DNA of 16,395 nucleotides from Candidatus Woesearchaeota archaeon (GTDB lineage: Archaea > Nanobdellota > Nanobdellia > Woesearchaeales > JAHWIC01). The position numbers were made by a program, and so were the translations under genes. A model generated the notes under the pieces. That model had not been told where the DNA came from and ran no database searches. It was given only the letters and a program-made list of their open reading frames with translations. Below are positions 1 to 5,647 of the stretch, piece by piece. Each line of letters opens with the position of its first letter. The stretch's first letter is position 1. The stretch spans positions 1 to 16,395 of the forward strand of contig JAHWIC010000026.1 in assembly GCA_019322805.1 (NCBI GenBank), read 5' to 3'.

Positions 1-172
1 ATTAGACGGAAAAGGCATGCCTCATTTAAACAGCGATTATAGCGGTACTGAAAAAGTAGAGATTGTTGTTAAAGTTCCTAAAAGATTAAGCAAGAAACAG
101 AAAGAATTGTTGAAAGAGTTTGAGAAAGAAAGTAAGAAGAAAGGTTTTTTGAAAGGGGTTTTTAGTAAGTAG
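1..172 (+). CDS. dnaJ: DnaJ chaperone, C-terminal end (partial)
   Basis: The reading frame is open from base 2 to a TAG at 170-172 and gives 56 residues. It begins LDGKGMPHLNSD and continues with IVVKVPKRLSKKQKELLKEF. This matches the end of the C-terminal substrate-binding domain of DnaJ/Hsp40, where a GKGxPxL turn is followed by a beta-strand and a PKxLSxxQKELLxEF helix. DnaJ delivers unfolded clients to DnaK and stimulates its ATPase in the cytoplasm. The J domain and zinc-finger part lie outside the window, so completeness cannot be judged. The tail ends in a lysine-rich stretch. The last 11 bases overlap the 3' end of the convergent lipoprotein gene. The call rests on motif recognition over a short fragment; a DnaJ-like C-terminal domain on another co-chaperone is less likely. 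Confidence 0.85.
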   Translation, partial: LDGKGMPHLNSDYSGTEKVEIVVKVPKRLSKKQKELLKEFEKESKKKGFLKGVFSK

Positions 173-581
173 AGCAATTTACAGGAAATTTTGAGATAAT
201 TTTACGCTCTGACATTAAAATCAATATAACATCCTTAGCTGATTCTCTAACACCTCTAAATATATACGAACGTTCTTTTATTTCAGATGGTTCAAAACTC
301 ATGTTTTCTTTAAAACACTGAGATGATTCTCCTTCTAGATTACAGGAAAAAAGCTGCCAACTCTCTCCTGGCACAAAAATGAAAGATGCATCCACCTGCA
401 CAGGTAATTCTATATCAAAAGAATTCTTATTTTGAATCCCCCAAGTAAGATTATAAACTGAGTCACCTACTTCATCACAACTTGCATAAGATATCATAAA
501 ACCATAATCATTATACATGGGGGTGGTGGCACATCCTATAATAAATAGAGAGAATAATAAAATAAGAGTTCTATTCGACAT
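162..581 (-). CDS. Small predicted lipoprotein, unknown function
   Basis: This is a 139-residue protein. It starts MSNRTLILLF and has a short hydrophobic segment ending in a lipobox, FIIGC, with the candidate lipidated cysteine at residue 17. That predicts export and anchoring on the outer face of the membrane. The mature part is rich in short beta-prone stretches and holds several further cysteines, so a small disulfide-stabilised beta-sandwich is possible, but I do not recognise a family. The start codon overlaps the end of nadM by 11 bases, making it the third gene of the nadE-nadM unit, probably translated by coupling. The tail overlaps the convergent dnaJ by 11 bases. Nothing in the sequence links it to NAD metabolism beyond position. 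The lipoprotein call is good; the function is unknown. Confidence 0.75.
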   Translation of the reverse strand: MSNRTLILLFSLFIIGCATTPMYNDYGFMISYASCDEVGDSVYNLTWGIQNKNSFDIELPVQVDASFIFVPGESWQLFSCNLEGESSQCFKENMSFEPSEIKERSYIFRGVRESAKDVILILMSERKIISKFPVNCSTY

Positions 582-1080
582 TTTTCCCAGAAACCTCTTT
601 CAGCCTCTTAACACCATCAATATCCTTAATATAATCACTAACCTGTTCTGGAACTAAACTCTGCCAGCCCCTATCACTAATCATCCTTTTTCTTATTGTT
701 GTGCTGTTAACACCTTGAACCATCTCAACCCTTTTGACTTTATGGTATCTTTGTTTGAATAATCTGTCTGTTTTCTGATTTCCTGTATAAACTATATCAA
801 ATTTAGGAACCAAAGTCTCAACATGCTCAACCCATCTTGTGTCATCATTTATATCAGGAACTGCAAATATTGTATAGTGCTCAATACCTTCTGCTGCTAA
901 AGTATCTTCAATCATTCTAACTCTCTCTTCAAAACTAAATGGGTTATCAGCTGCATTAGAATGCTGAGAACTTCCAATCGCTATGATTAATTCATCGCAT
1001 TCCTTTAAAGCAGCTTTAATGTCTGCTAGATGTCCCTTGTGGAATGGTTGGAACCGTCCTACAAATAAGCCTGTTGTCAT
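571..1080 (-). CDS. nadM: Nicotinamide-nucleotide adenylyltransferase, archaeal NadM type
   Basis: This gene makes NAD (or deamido-NAD) from NMN or NaMN and ATP in the cytoplasm. The 169-residue product fits the archaeal NadM family. It opens MTTGLFVGRFQPFHKGH, which holds the nucleotidyltransferase HxGH signature (H14 and H17), and later has GVNSTTIRKRM, the family's equivalent of the ISSTxxR ATP-binding motif. I place the start at 1080. An in-frame ATG at 1095 would add MARIK, but those codons come from the 79-bp insert, whereas the duplicated copy upstream shows that ATGACAACAGGC is the ancestral start. NadE is encoded just upstream and carries out the next amidation step when the deamido route is used. 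Before the insertion, this ATG would have overlapped the nadE stop as ATGA. No Shine-Dalgarno sequence is obvious. Confidence 0.93.
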   Translation of the reverse strand: MTTGLFVGRFQPFHKGHLADIKAALKECDELIIAIGSSQHSNAADNPFSFEERVRMIEDTLAAEGIEHYTIFAVPDINDDTRWVEHVETLVPKFDIVYTGNQKTDRLFKQRYHKVKRVEMVQGVNSTTIRKRMISDRGWQSLVPEQVSDYIKDIDGVKRLKEVSGKNVE

Positions 1081-1083
1081 TTT
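1048..1083. repeat. 36-bp direct repeat, copy A (inside nadM)
   Basis: A 36-base segment here is repeated without mismatch at 1163-1198, 115 bases away. On the minus strand it covers four bases including the nadM initiation context plus exactly the first 11 codons of nadM, ending on the codon for Gln11. The match stops abruptly on both sides (g against t at one end, a against t at the other). Confidence 0.97.
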
Positions 1084-1195
1084 AATTCGTGCCATCGAGC
1101 AAAACGAAGTTTTGCGAAGATGGTACCCTTTCTTTGCTCATTTCTTTGGAAAAGAAATGGGTTTGGAACCGTCCTACAAATAAGCCTGTTGTCAT
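1082..1195 (-). other. 37-codon chimeric mini-ORF, nadM start plus insert
   Basis: An ATG at 1195 overlaps the nadE stop as ATGA. It opens a frame with the first 11 residues of NadM (MTTGLFVGRFQ), runs 26 codons through the palindromic insert and stops at a TAA at 1082-1084. One base separates that stop from the true nadM ATG at 1080. It looks like the broken 5' end of the original nadM created by the insertion. A functional peptide is unlikely. By position it could carry ribosomes from nadE to nadM. Confidence 0.5.
1084..1162. mobile_element. 79-bp two-hairpin insert between the direct repeats
   Basis: This 79-bp segment separates the two copies of the 36-bp repeat. It holds two palindromes. 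The first pairs 1092-1096 with 1119-1123 and 1099-1105 with 1109-1115 (GCAAAAC/GTTTTGC) around a GAA loop, with a small purine internal loop (ga opposite gaa). The second pairs CATTTCTTT (1139-1147) with AAAGAAATG (1151-1159) around GGA. An alternative, longer pairing, 1125-1135 with 1151-1162, reaches the very end of the insert. It carries no protein gene of its own, so it would be a non-autonomous palindromic element of REP or MITE character. That identity is inferred from structure and flanking duplication; its mobility and copy number in the genome are unknown. A local duplication accident or assembly error is the alternative. Confidence 0.55.
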
Positions 1196-1198
1196 TTT
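1163..1198. repeat. 36-bp direct repeat, copy B (nadE end and decoy nadM start)
   Basis: This is the second, identical copy of the 36-bp repeat. It includes the last bases of nadE, the ATGA stop/start overlap and a second copy of the first 11 nadM codons, which here run into the palindromic insert rather than the rest of the gene. It reads as the original nadE-nadM junction, with copy A as the duplicated one that now starts the working gene. Confidence 0.97.
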
Positions 1199-1917
1199 TT
1201 TATTATCGGTACTGCCTTCCTCTTATGCTCATTGACCTTTACCCTTTCCATGATCTTTTTTGCAAGTTTTCCTTCTGGTTTTTTCCCAGCAGCAATCTGC
1301 TTTAATATTTCATCAATCACTTCATACTTTGCTCCTAACTCTTTCTCATCAGTATGGCCGTGGAAAAGCTCTGCTGTCGGCTCTCTTCCAATTATTTCCT
1401 TTGGTATTTTTAAGAATCTAGCTAGCTCTAACACTTCTGTTTTCCATAAATCACCAATAACCTCAATATCAGCACAGGAATCACCATATTTTGTAAAATA
1501 ACCCAATAACCACTCTGACTTATTTGTTGTGCCTACAACTATTGCATCATGTGTATTTGCATAATTAAACAGGATATTTGCCCTTATCCTTGCTTTTGTG
1601 TTTATTACTGCAATTTGGTTTTCCTTCCAAGGCATTTTTTTGAAAGGTTTAAGGAAAGAATTTATTGTAACAATCCCATGTTTTATTTTAAGTTTATTTG
1701 CAAGTTTTTTGGCATAATCTATGCTATCCCGGGATGTAACCCCTTTATCAGGCATTATAAGTCCCAACAGATTTTTTGAGCCAATAGCATCTGCAACTAG
1801 TTTAGCGCATAAAGAAGAATCTATCCCGCCGCTTAGTCCAATAACTGCTCTTTTGAAGTTGTTTTCCTTGAAGTATTTTCTTATTCCTCTTATGATATTG
1901 TTATAGGCAGTTTTCAT
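1192..1917 (-). CDS. nadE: NAD+ synthase, ammonia-dependent
   Basis: This enzyme amidates deamido-NAD to NAD+ using ATP and ammonia. The 241-residue protein is a single N-type ATP pyrophosphatase domain. The PP-loop LSGGIDSS lies at residues 28-35, and later come GTTNKSEWLLGYFTKYGDS and ADIEVIGDLWKTEV, both strongly characteristic of NadE. No N-terminal glutaminase (nitrilase) domain is present, so ammonia rather than glutamine is the predicted donor. The C-terminus, EHKRKAVPIIKK, is the normal family ending, so the insertion next door did not truncate it. It is the first gene of the nadE-nadM-lipoprotein unit. A TATA-like box at 1940-1949 is centred 27 bases before the ATG, so the mRNA is probably leaderless. 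It diverges from dph6. Confidence 0.95.
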   Translation of the reverse strand: MKTAYNNIIRGIRKYFKENNFKRAVIGLSGGIDSSLCAKLVADAIGSKNLLGLIMPDKGVTSRDSIDYAKKLANKLKIKHGIVTINSFLKPFKKMPWKENQIAVINTKARIRANILFNYANTHDAIVVGTTNKSEWLLGYFTKYGDSCADIEVIGDLWKTEVLELARFLKIPKEIIGREPTAELFHGHTDEKELGAKYEVIDEILKQIAAGKKPEGKLAKKIMERVKVNEHKRKAVPIIKK

Positions 1918-1939
1918 ATGAAGTCGCTTTTTTCTGAGG

Positions 1940-1949
1940 TATATAAAAT
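1940..1949 (-). promoter_or_regulatory. Archaeal TATA-type promoter of nadE
   Basis: The minus strand reads ATTTTATATA here, centred about 27 bases before the nadE ATG at 1917. This spacing puts transcription initiation at or next to the start codon. It lies back to back with the dph6 promoter. Confidence 0.65.
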
Positions 1950-1966
1950 TTATGATATTTGGGATT

Positions 1967-1978
1967 AAATATATAAAT
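1967..1978 (+). promoter_or_regulatory. Archaeal TATA-type promoter of dph6
   Basis: AAATATATAAAT is centred about 27 bases before the dph6 ATG at 2000, with a purine/AT stretch (GGATTA) just upstream in the BRE position. A leaderless transcript is implied. Confidence 0.65.
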
Positions 1979-1999
1979 TGAGTAGTATATCTCCATCAT

Positions 2000-2680
2000 A
2001 TGAAAGTTGGTATCTTAACCAGCGGTGGAAAAGACAGTTTATATGCTGCTTATCTGGCCTCAAAAACGCATGAGTTAACTTGTTTAATTAGTATGAAATC
2101 TGAAAATCCTGAATCTTATATGTTCCATGTGCCAAACGTAGATTTAGTTGGACTTCAGGCAAAAGCAATGGAACTGCCCCTGGTTTTTGAGAGCACCAAA
2201 GGCGAAAAGGAGAAAGAACTTGAAGATCTGAAAAGAGCACTTCTTACTGCAAAGGAAAAATATGAAATCAAAGGGATTGTTTCTGGCGCAATAGCCTCTG
2301 TTTATCAAAAAAGCAGAATAGAAAAGCTTTGCAAAAAGCTTGATTTAGCATCATTAACCCCTTTATGGGGAATGGACCAGGAGAAATATATGGAAGAGCT
2401 GCTTAAAAACAAATTTGAGTTTATTATTGTAGGTATAGCAGCTCACGGTTTAACTACCAAGGAGTTCTTAGGAAAGATTATTGATGAAGATTTATTGAGA
2501 AGATTAAAAGAAGTTAAAGAAAAATACAACATAAACCTTTCTGGCGAAGGCGGCGAATTTGAGAGCCTTGTTCTTAATTGCTCATTATTCAAGAAAAGAT
2601 TAGTGATAAAGAAAGCAGTCAGGGATATTGAGAAGGAAACAATAGGCCACTATATTATAAAAAAAGCAGAATTACTTTAA
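2000..2680 (+). CDS. dph6: Diphthine-ammonia ligase
   Basis: This enzyme makes the last amidation of diphthamide, the modified histidine of archaeal and eukaryotic elongation factor 2. The 226-residue protein starts MKVGILTSGGKDS, an ATP pyrophosphatase PP-loop (SGGKDS at 8-13), and keeps the family features PLWG in the middle and GEGGEFESLVLNC near the end. Length and motif order match the archaeal MJ0570/Dph6 family, also called the DUF71 or ATP_bind_4 domain. It is the only gene between the nadE promoter and the converging ribL gene, and its last 9 bases overlap the ribL tail. A TATA box 27 bases upstream supports the chosen start. Diphthamide genes are absent from bacteria, so this is one of the stronger indications that the window is archaeal. 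Confidence 0.92.
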   Translation: MKVGILTSGGKDSLYAAYLASKTHELTCLISMKSENPESYMFHVPNVDLVGLQAKAMELPLVFESTKGEKEKELEDLKRALLTAKEKYEIKGIVSGAIASVYQKSRIEKLCKKLDLASLTPLWGMDQEKYMEELLKNKFEFIIVGIAAHGLTTKEFLGKIIDEDLLRRLKEVKEKYNINLSGEGGEFESLVLNCSLFKKRLVIKKAVRDIEKETIGHYIIKKAELL

Positions 2681-3073
2681 CTTGGAGCTCTTATACCTGT
2701 CTTCTTTATAAGCACCAATCCTAAAAACATCAATATTAAGCTTTCTCCTCTTTAGTTCTTCCTTCAATTCCCTGACAGTTATCTTATGGTCATAACCAAG
2801 CGCTATAATATCAGGATTAATTTCCTCAACTATCTTCAAATGGTCCTCACCTTCACCGCCAAGAACAGCTTTGGTAACATATGGAAGCTCTCTAACATGC
2901 TCTAATCTTTCATGCTCATTATATTTTGGCTTTGTTTTCTTTATTCTTTCGATAGAAGAGTCTCTAGCAACAACTACAATAAGGCTTTTCCCCAAAGCCT
3001 TTGCTCTTTTCAAATAATATAAATGCCCTGGATGTATTTCATCAAAACTTCCAAAAGCCATAACGGTTGTCAT
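2672..3073 (-). CDS. ribL: FAD synthase, archaeal RibL type
   Basis: This enzyme adenylylates FMN to FAD. The 133-residue protein is a minimal cytidylyltransferase-like fold. It has FGSFDEIHPGHLYYL with the HxGH motif near the N-terminus, VVVARDSS after the second strand, LGYDHK, and a C-terminal RYKSSKL that provides the late catalytic lysine/serine segment. This matches the archaeal RibL family rather than bifunctional bacterial RibF. I start it at 3073. A further ATG at 3085 exists, but 3073 gives an ATGA overlap with the lipM stop, matching junctions elsewhere in the window. It is therefore coupled to lipM and has no promoter of its own. A related alternative is glycerol-3-phosphate cytidylyltransferase, which shares the fold. 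FAD from this enzyme is the substrate of ApbE encoded further on. Confidence 0.85.
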   Translation of the reverse strand: MTTVMAFGSFDEIHPGHLYYLKRAKALGKSLIVVVARDSSIERIKKTKPKYNEHERLEHVRELPYVTKAVLGGEGEDHLKIVEEINPDIIALGYDHKITVRELKEELKRRKLNIDVFRIGAYKEDRYKSSKLK

Positions 3074-3840
3074 TTTAGATTCCACTTTTTAGTTGAGTAT
3101 TTATCTTTTGCTAATTTCTTAGCTAGTTTTATCTCATTATCAGTCAATTCATCATCAAATAATTTAACTTTTAAATTCTTCTCAAACCCTTGTTTCAAAT
3201 ATTTTTTAATTTTTTCTAGTGATATTTTTTTATTGAATTTTTTTATTGAAGTGATCCTCTGCTTACTCAATTTAATAATCTCTTCTTTATTCCCCATATT
3301 AAACAGTGAGATTAGCTTATCATAATCAACATCCAAAAGTATAGAACCGTGCTGTAATAACTTACCTTTCCTTCTTGTCTGTGCAGAACCAACTATTTTC
3401 TTTCCATTAACAACAATTTCATAATAAGAAGGCTCATTAAAGCAGACTGCAGATTTATTTTTGTTTTTTTTAACACTTTTTTTCATTGATACATTGATTC
3501 CTAATGATTTCAAAGCATGCAAAATGCCTTTACTTATGATTTTATAAGATTCAATTACTGATTTTGGCATTGATTTCTCATCTATAATAAAAGAATAAGT
3601 CAATTCCTTATCATGCAATACAGTTTTACCGCCAGTTATCCTGCGGACAATATCAACATTTCTTTTTTTGCACTCTTTTAGGTTAATATCTCTAATATTT
3701 TGAAAATAACCAAGTGACAAAGCAGCTGGTTTCCATTGATAAACTCTTAGAACAGGAAGTTTGCTTTCTAATAAAGCTTCATCTATAGCCATGTTCATGG
3801 CTGCGTTGTTATAGCCTGTATCGATTAATCTAAACTGCAT
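3070..3840 (-). CDS. lipM: LipM-like octanoyltransferase (LplA/LipB superfamily)
   Basis: This is a 256-residue protein of the biotin/lipoate ligase and acyltransferase superfamily. The N-terminal MNMAIDEALL, the RRITGGKTVLHDKELTYS segment (66-83) and the GSAQTRRKGKLLQHGSILLD block (151-170) place it there. What separates it from ATP-dependent LplA is SAVCF with Cys133, just before the PSYYEIVV strand. From memory this matches the acyl-cysteine of Bacillus LipM, an octanoyl-ACP:protein transferase, and the C-terminal KYSTKKWN end also resembles LipM. The predicted role is transfer of an octanoyl group to a lipoyl-domain lysine, which LipA then sulfurates. The acyl donor in an archaeon is an open question. 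Lysine content is very high (45 residues). A lipoate ligase activity remains possible. Confidence 0.75.
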   Translation of the reverse strand: MQFRLIDTGYNNAAMNMAIDEALLESKLPVLRVYQWKPAALSLGYFQNIRDINLKECKKRNVDIVRRITGGKTVLHDKELTYSFIIDEKSMPKSVIESYKIISKGILHALKSLGINVSMKKSVKKNKNKSAVCFNEPSYYEIVVNGKKIVGSAQTRRKGKLLQHGSILLDVDYDKLISLFNMGNKEEIIKLSKQRITSIKKFNKKISLEKIKKYLKQGFEKNLKVKLFDDELTDNEIKLAKKLAKDKYSTKKWNLK

Positions 3841-3862
3841 AAAATCAAAGAAGAAAGTTGTG

Positions 3863-3875
3863 TTTTAAAGCTTTA
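3863..3875 (-). promoter_or_regulatory. Promoter of the lipM-ribL unit
   Basis: The minus strand reads TAAAGCTTTAAAA, with the TATA part (TTTAAAA) centred about 26 bases before the lipM ATG. The same 13 bases occur in the lipA promoter at 5635-5647. Confidence 0.6.
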
Positions 3876-3879
3876 TGAT

Positions 3880-4719
3880 TTAAGCTGCTTCCTTAATCTT
3901 AAACTCTAAAGCATAAGGTACAATCTGCGCCCTTAACGCAGGAATATAATAAGAAACCTGTGCTAGTGTTGGAGGAATAGGAACAGTCAATGTCAAGTGT
4001 TTATCTAATCCTAAATCACTAGCTAAGGTTAAGAGTTTATTGTAAGTTTCACCAAGCTTTGGATGTGCTGCATGATATTTCTTCCTCTCTAGTGCAACAG
4101 ATATCAAATCGCTTCTCTTAATAACTTCAGTTAGACTTGTTTTTGAATCTTCATATTCCTTACGAGTCATAATTCCTGTCCGCTGCGCATGCCAATTCTT
4201 CCTAAGTTGTTCTTGAACTTTCTTTGCTTCTTCATCAGCTAATCTTTTCTCTGCTTCAACTCCATACATATGTTCTTTATAGAGTACAAACTCATCATTA
4301 AAATTCACTATAGCAGCGTATAGCTGAAGATATTGGTCAACTGTTGCTTCTTCCTCTGCGTCAGAAGGTCTTGCTATACGTCTAGGCATAAGGCTGTATG
4401 ATCTTTCCAATAGGCCTTCCTCAACAAGAACCAGTTCCTCAAAAAGGTAAGATGCCATTGCTTCATATAAGGGCCAAAGTTCTTCACTAAGGTTTGCTGG
4501 AGCGCGTAAAGTGTCTGCAAAATGCGATTTTGCTGACTCTAAAATTCCGCAAGGACATGGGTCCTCTTTTCCACCTGGAGCTGCATAACCGTCTCCAGAT
4601 GGAGATTGTTTGACAATTTCTGTAAGTTTCGCTTCCCTTGATTTCCTGGTCTGTGCTCTAGACAAAGCGTCCTTTAGCTTCTTTTCTTCAACTTCTATTA
4701 CTCTCGGTAATCCTAGCAT
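3880..4719 (-). CDS. Unrecognised 279-residue helical protein
   Basis: I do not recognise this family. The protein has no signal peptide or transmembrane segment and should be cytoplasmic. Residues 1-45 are charged and helix-prone. A DPCPCG motif (two cysteines) follows at about 53-58 and faintly recalls zinc-binding SEC-C turns, but the other ligands are missing. Most of the remainder is predicted alpha-helical, with a strongly charged, possibly coiled-coil stretch from about residue 150 to 215. The C-terminus has a proline-containing VPIPPTLAQ segment and then a hydrophobic strand-like end. It sits between lipA and lipM-like genes but has its own TATA box. Lysine content (about 8 percent) is lower than in lipM (about 18 percent). 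The reading frame is long, uninterrupted and well placed behind a promoter, so it is very likely a real gene. Confidence 0.8.
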   Translation of the reverse strand: MLGLPRVIEVEEKKLKDALSRAQTRKSREAKLTEIVKQSPSGDGYAAPGGKEDPCPCGILESAKSHFADTLRAPANLSEELWPLYEAMASYLFEELVLVEEGLLERSYSLMPRRIARPSDAEEEATVDQYLQLYAAIVNFNDEFVLYKEHMYGVEAEKRLADEEAKKVQEQLRKNWHAQRTGIMTRKEYEDSKTSLTEVIKRSDLISVALERKKYHAAHPKLGETYNKLLTLASDLGLDKHLTLTVPIPPTLAQVSYYIPALRAQIVPYALEFKIKEAA

Positions 4720-4745
4720 TTTTACCCCGAGAAAGTAGCAATTAT

Positions 4746-4754
4746 TATTTAAAT
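4746..4754 (-). promoter_or_regulatory. TATA-type promoter of the 279-residue protein gene
   Basis: TATTTAAAT (minus strand ATTTAAATA) is centred about 31 bases before the ATG at 4719, in the gap to lipA. It allows a leader of only a few bases. Confidence 0.5.
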
Positions 4755-4761
4755 CTTTGCC

Positions 4762-5610
4762 TTATTTCATAGCCTCTTCAGCATAATAAGAACTCCTTAC
4801 CAAAGGGCCTGATTTTACAAAACTAAATCCCATCTTATACCCGAACTCTTCCAGTTCCTTAAATTCAGTCGGAGTATAGTATTTAACAATAGGATGATGA
4901 TTAACACTTGGCTGCAGATACTGCCCAATTGTAAAGAAGTCACATTTTACAAGCCTTAAATCATGCATAACACTAGCAATATCCTCTTTTTTCTCACCAA
5001 AACCAACCATTATGCCTGATTTAGTTTTCTGGTCTGGGTTAAGTTCTTTTATTTTTCTTAAGAATCGCAATGATAGACCATAATTTCCGCCGGGTCTTAG
5101 CTGTGGAAATAACGACTTTACAACCTCCATATTGTGTGCAAATACATCTGGTTTTGCATCTAACACAGTTTGTATTGCATCTTGCTTGAATCTAAAGTCA
5201 GGAGTAAGTACTTCAACCTTGCATTCCGGATTTGATTTTCTAATTTCATTAATTGTTTCTGCAAAGATAGAAGCGCCACCATCCCTTAAATCATCTCTAG
5301 TAACAGAAGTAACAACAGCATACTTTAAACCAAGTTTATTAATGATTCTTGCAACTTTTTTAGGCTCTTCTTGATCCAAACTACCTGGCTTTCCAGTTTT
5401 AACATTACAGTAACCGCAGTATCTAGTGCAGGTATCACCTAAAATCAAGAAAGTGGCTGTTCCTCTATTCCAGCATTCACCAGCATTAGGGCATTTTGCT
5501 TCCTCACAAACAGTATGAGTCCCTTCTTCATCTAAAAGTGACTTTATTTTAGCATAATTCTCTCCACCAGGTAACTTAACCTTTAACCAGTCTGGGTGTC
5601 TTCTTTGCAT
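4762..5610 (-). CDS. lipA: Lipoyl synthase (radical SAM)
   Basis: This enzyme inserts two sulfur atoms into protein-bound octanoyl chains to form lipoyl groups. The 282-residue protein is full length for the family. It has the auxiliary-cluster motif CX4CX5C at Cys35, Cys40 and Cys46 (CEEAKCPNAGEC), the radical SAM motif CX3CX2C at Cys61, Cys65 and Cys68 (CTRYCGYC), and the C-terminal RSSY motif (about 272-275) that ligates the sacrificial cluster. The conserved GxMVGFGE-type segment appears as SGIMVGFGEK. With the LipM-like protein encoded 0.9 kb away it would give a complete endogenous route to lipoylated enzymes. No lipoyl-domain substrate is encoded in the window. The promoter core is identical to that of lipM over 13 bases, and the ATG sits about 27 bases downstream of the TATA box. 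Confidence 0.96.
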   Translation of the reverse strand: MQRRHPDWLKVKLPGGENYAKIKSLLDEEGTHTVCEEAKCPNAGECWNRGTATFLILGDTCTRYCGYCNVKTGKPGSLDQEEPKKVARIINKLGLKYAVVTSVTRDDLRDGGASIFAETINEIRKSNPECKVEVLTPDFRFKQDAIQTVLDAKPDVFAHNMEVVKSLFPQLRPGGNYGLSLRFLRKIKELNPDQKTKSGIMVGFGEKKEDIASVMHDLRLVKCDFFTIGQYLQPSVNHHPIVKYYTPTEFKELEEFGYKMGFSFVKSGPLVRSSYYAEEAMK

Positions 5611-5634
5611 AGAGAAAGAACAAAAGCCTGAGTA

Positions 5635-5647
5635 TTTTAAAGCTTTA
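5635..5647 (-). promoter_or_regulatory. Promoter of lipA
   Basis: The minus strand reads TAAAGCTTTAAAA, with the TATA part centred about 27 bases before the lipA ATG at 5610. It overlaps the stop codon of the upstream flavoprotein gene and matches the lipM promoter exactly over 13 bases. Confidence 0.6.

Noticed and set aside
1081..1095. Five-residue N-terminal extension of NadM (MARIK)
   Set aside because: All but the last few bases derive from the palindromic insert, and the duplicated copy shows the ancestral start was MTTGLF.
1048..1198. Short CRISPR array made of the two 36-bp repeats
   Set aside because: There are only two repeats, the 79-base spacer is too long, and the repeat is coding sequence of nadM.
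983..1305. Two plus-strand open frames across the nadM/nadE junction
   Set aside because: They are antisense to nadM and nadE. Their shared length comes from the duplicated 36-bp repeat and the palindromic insert.
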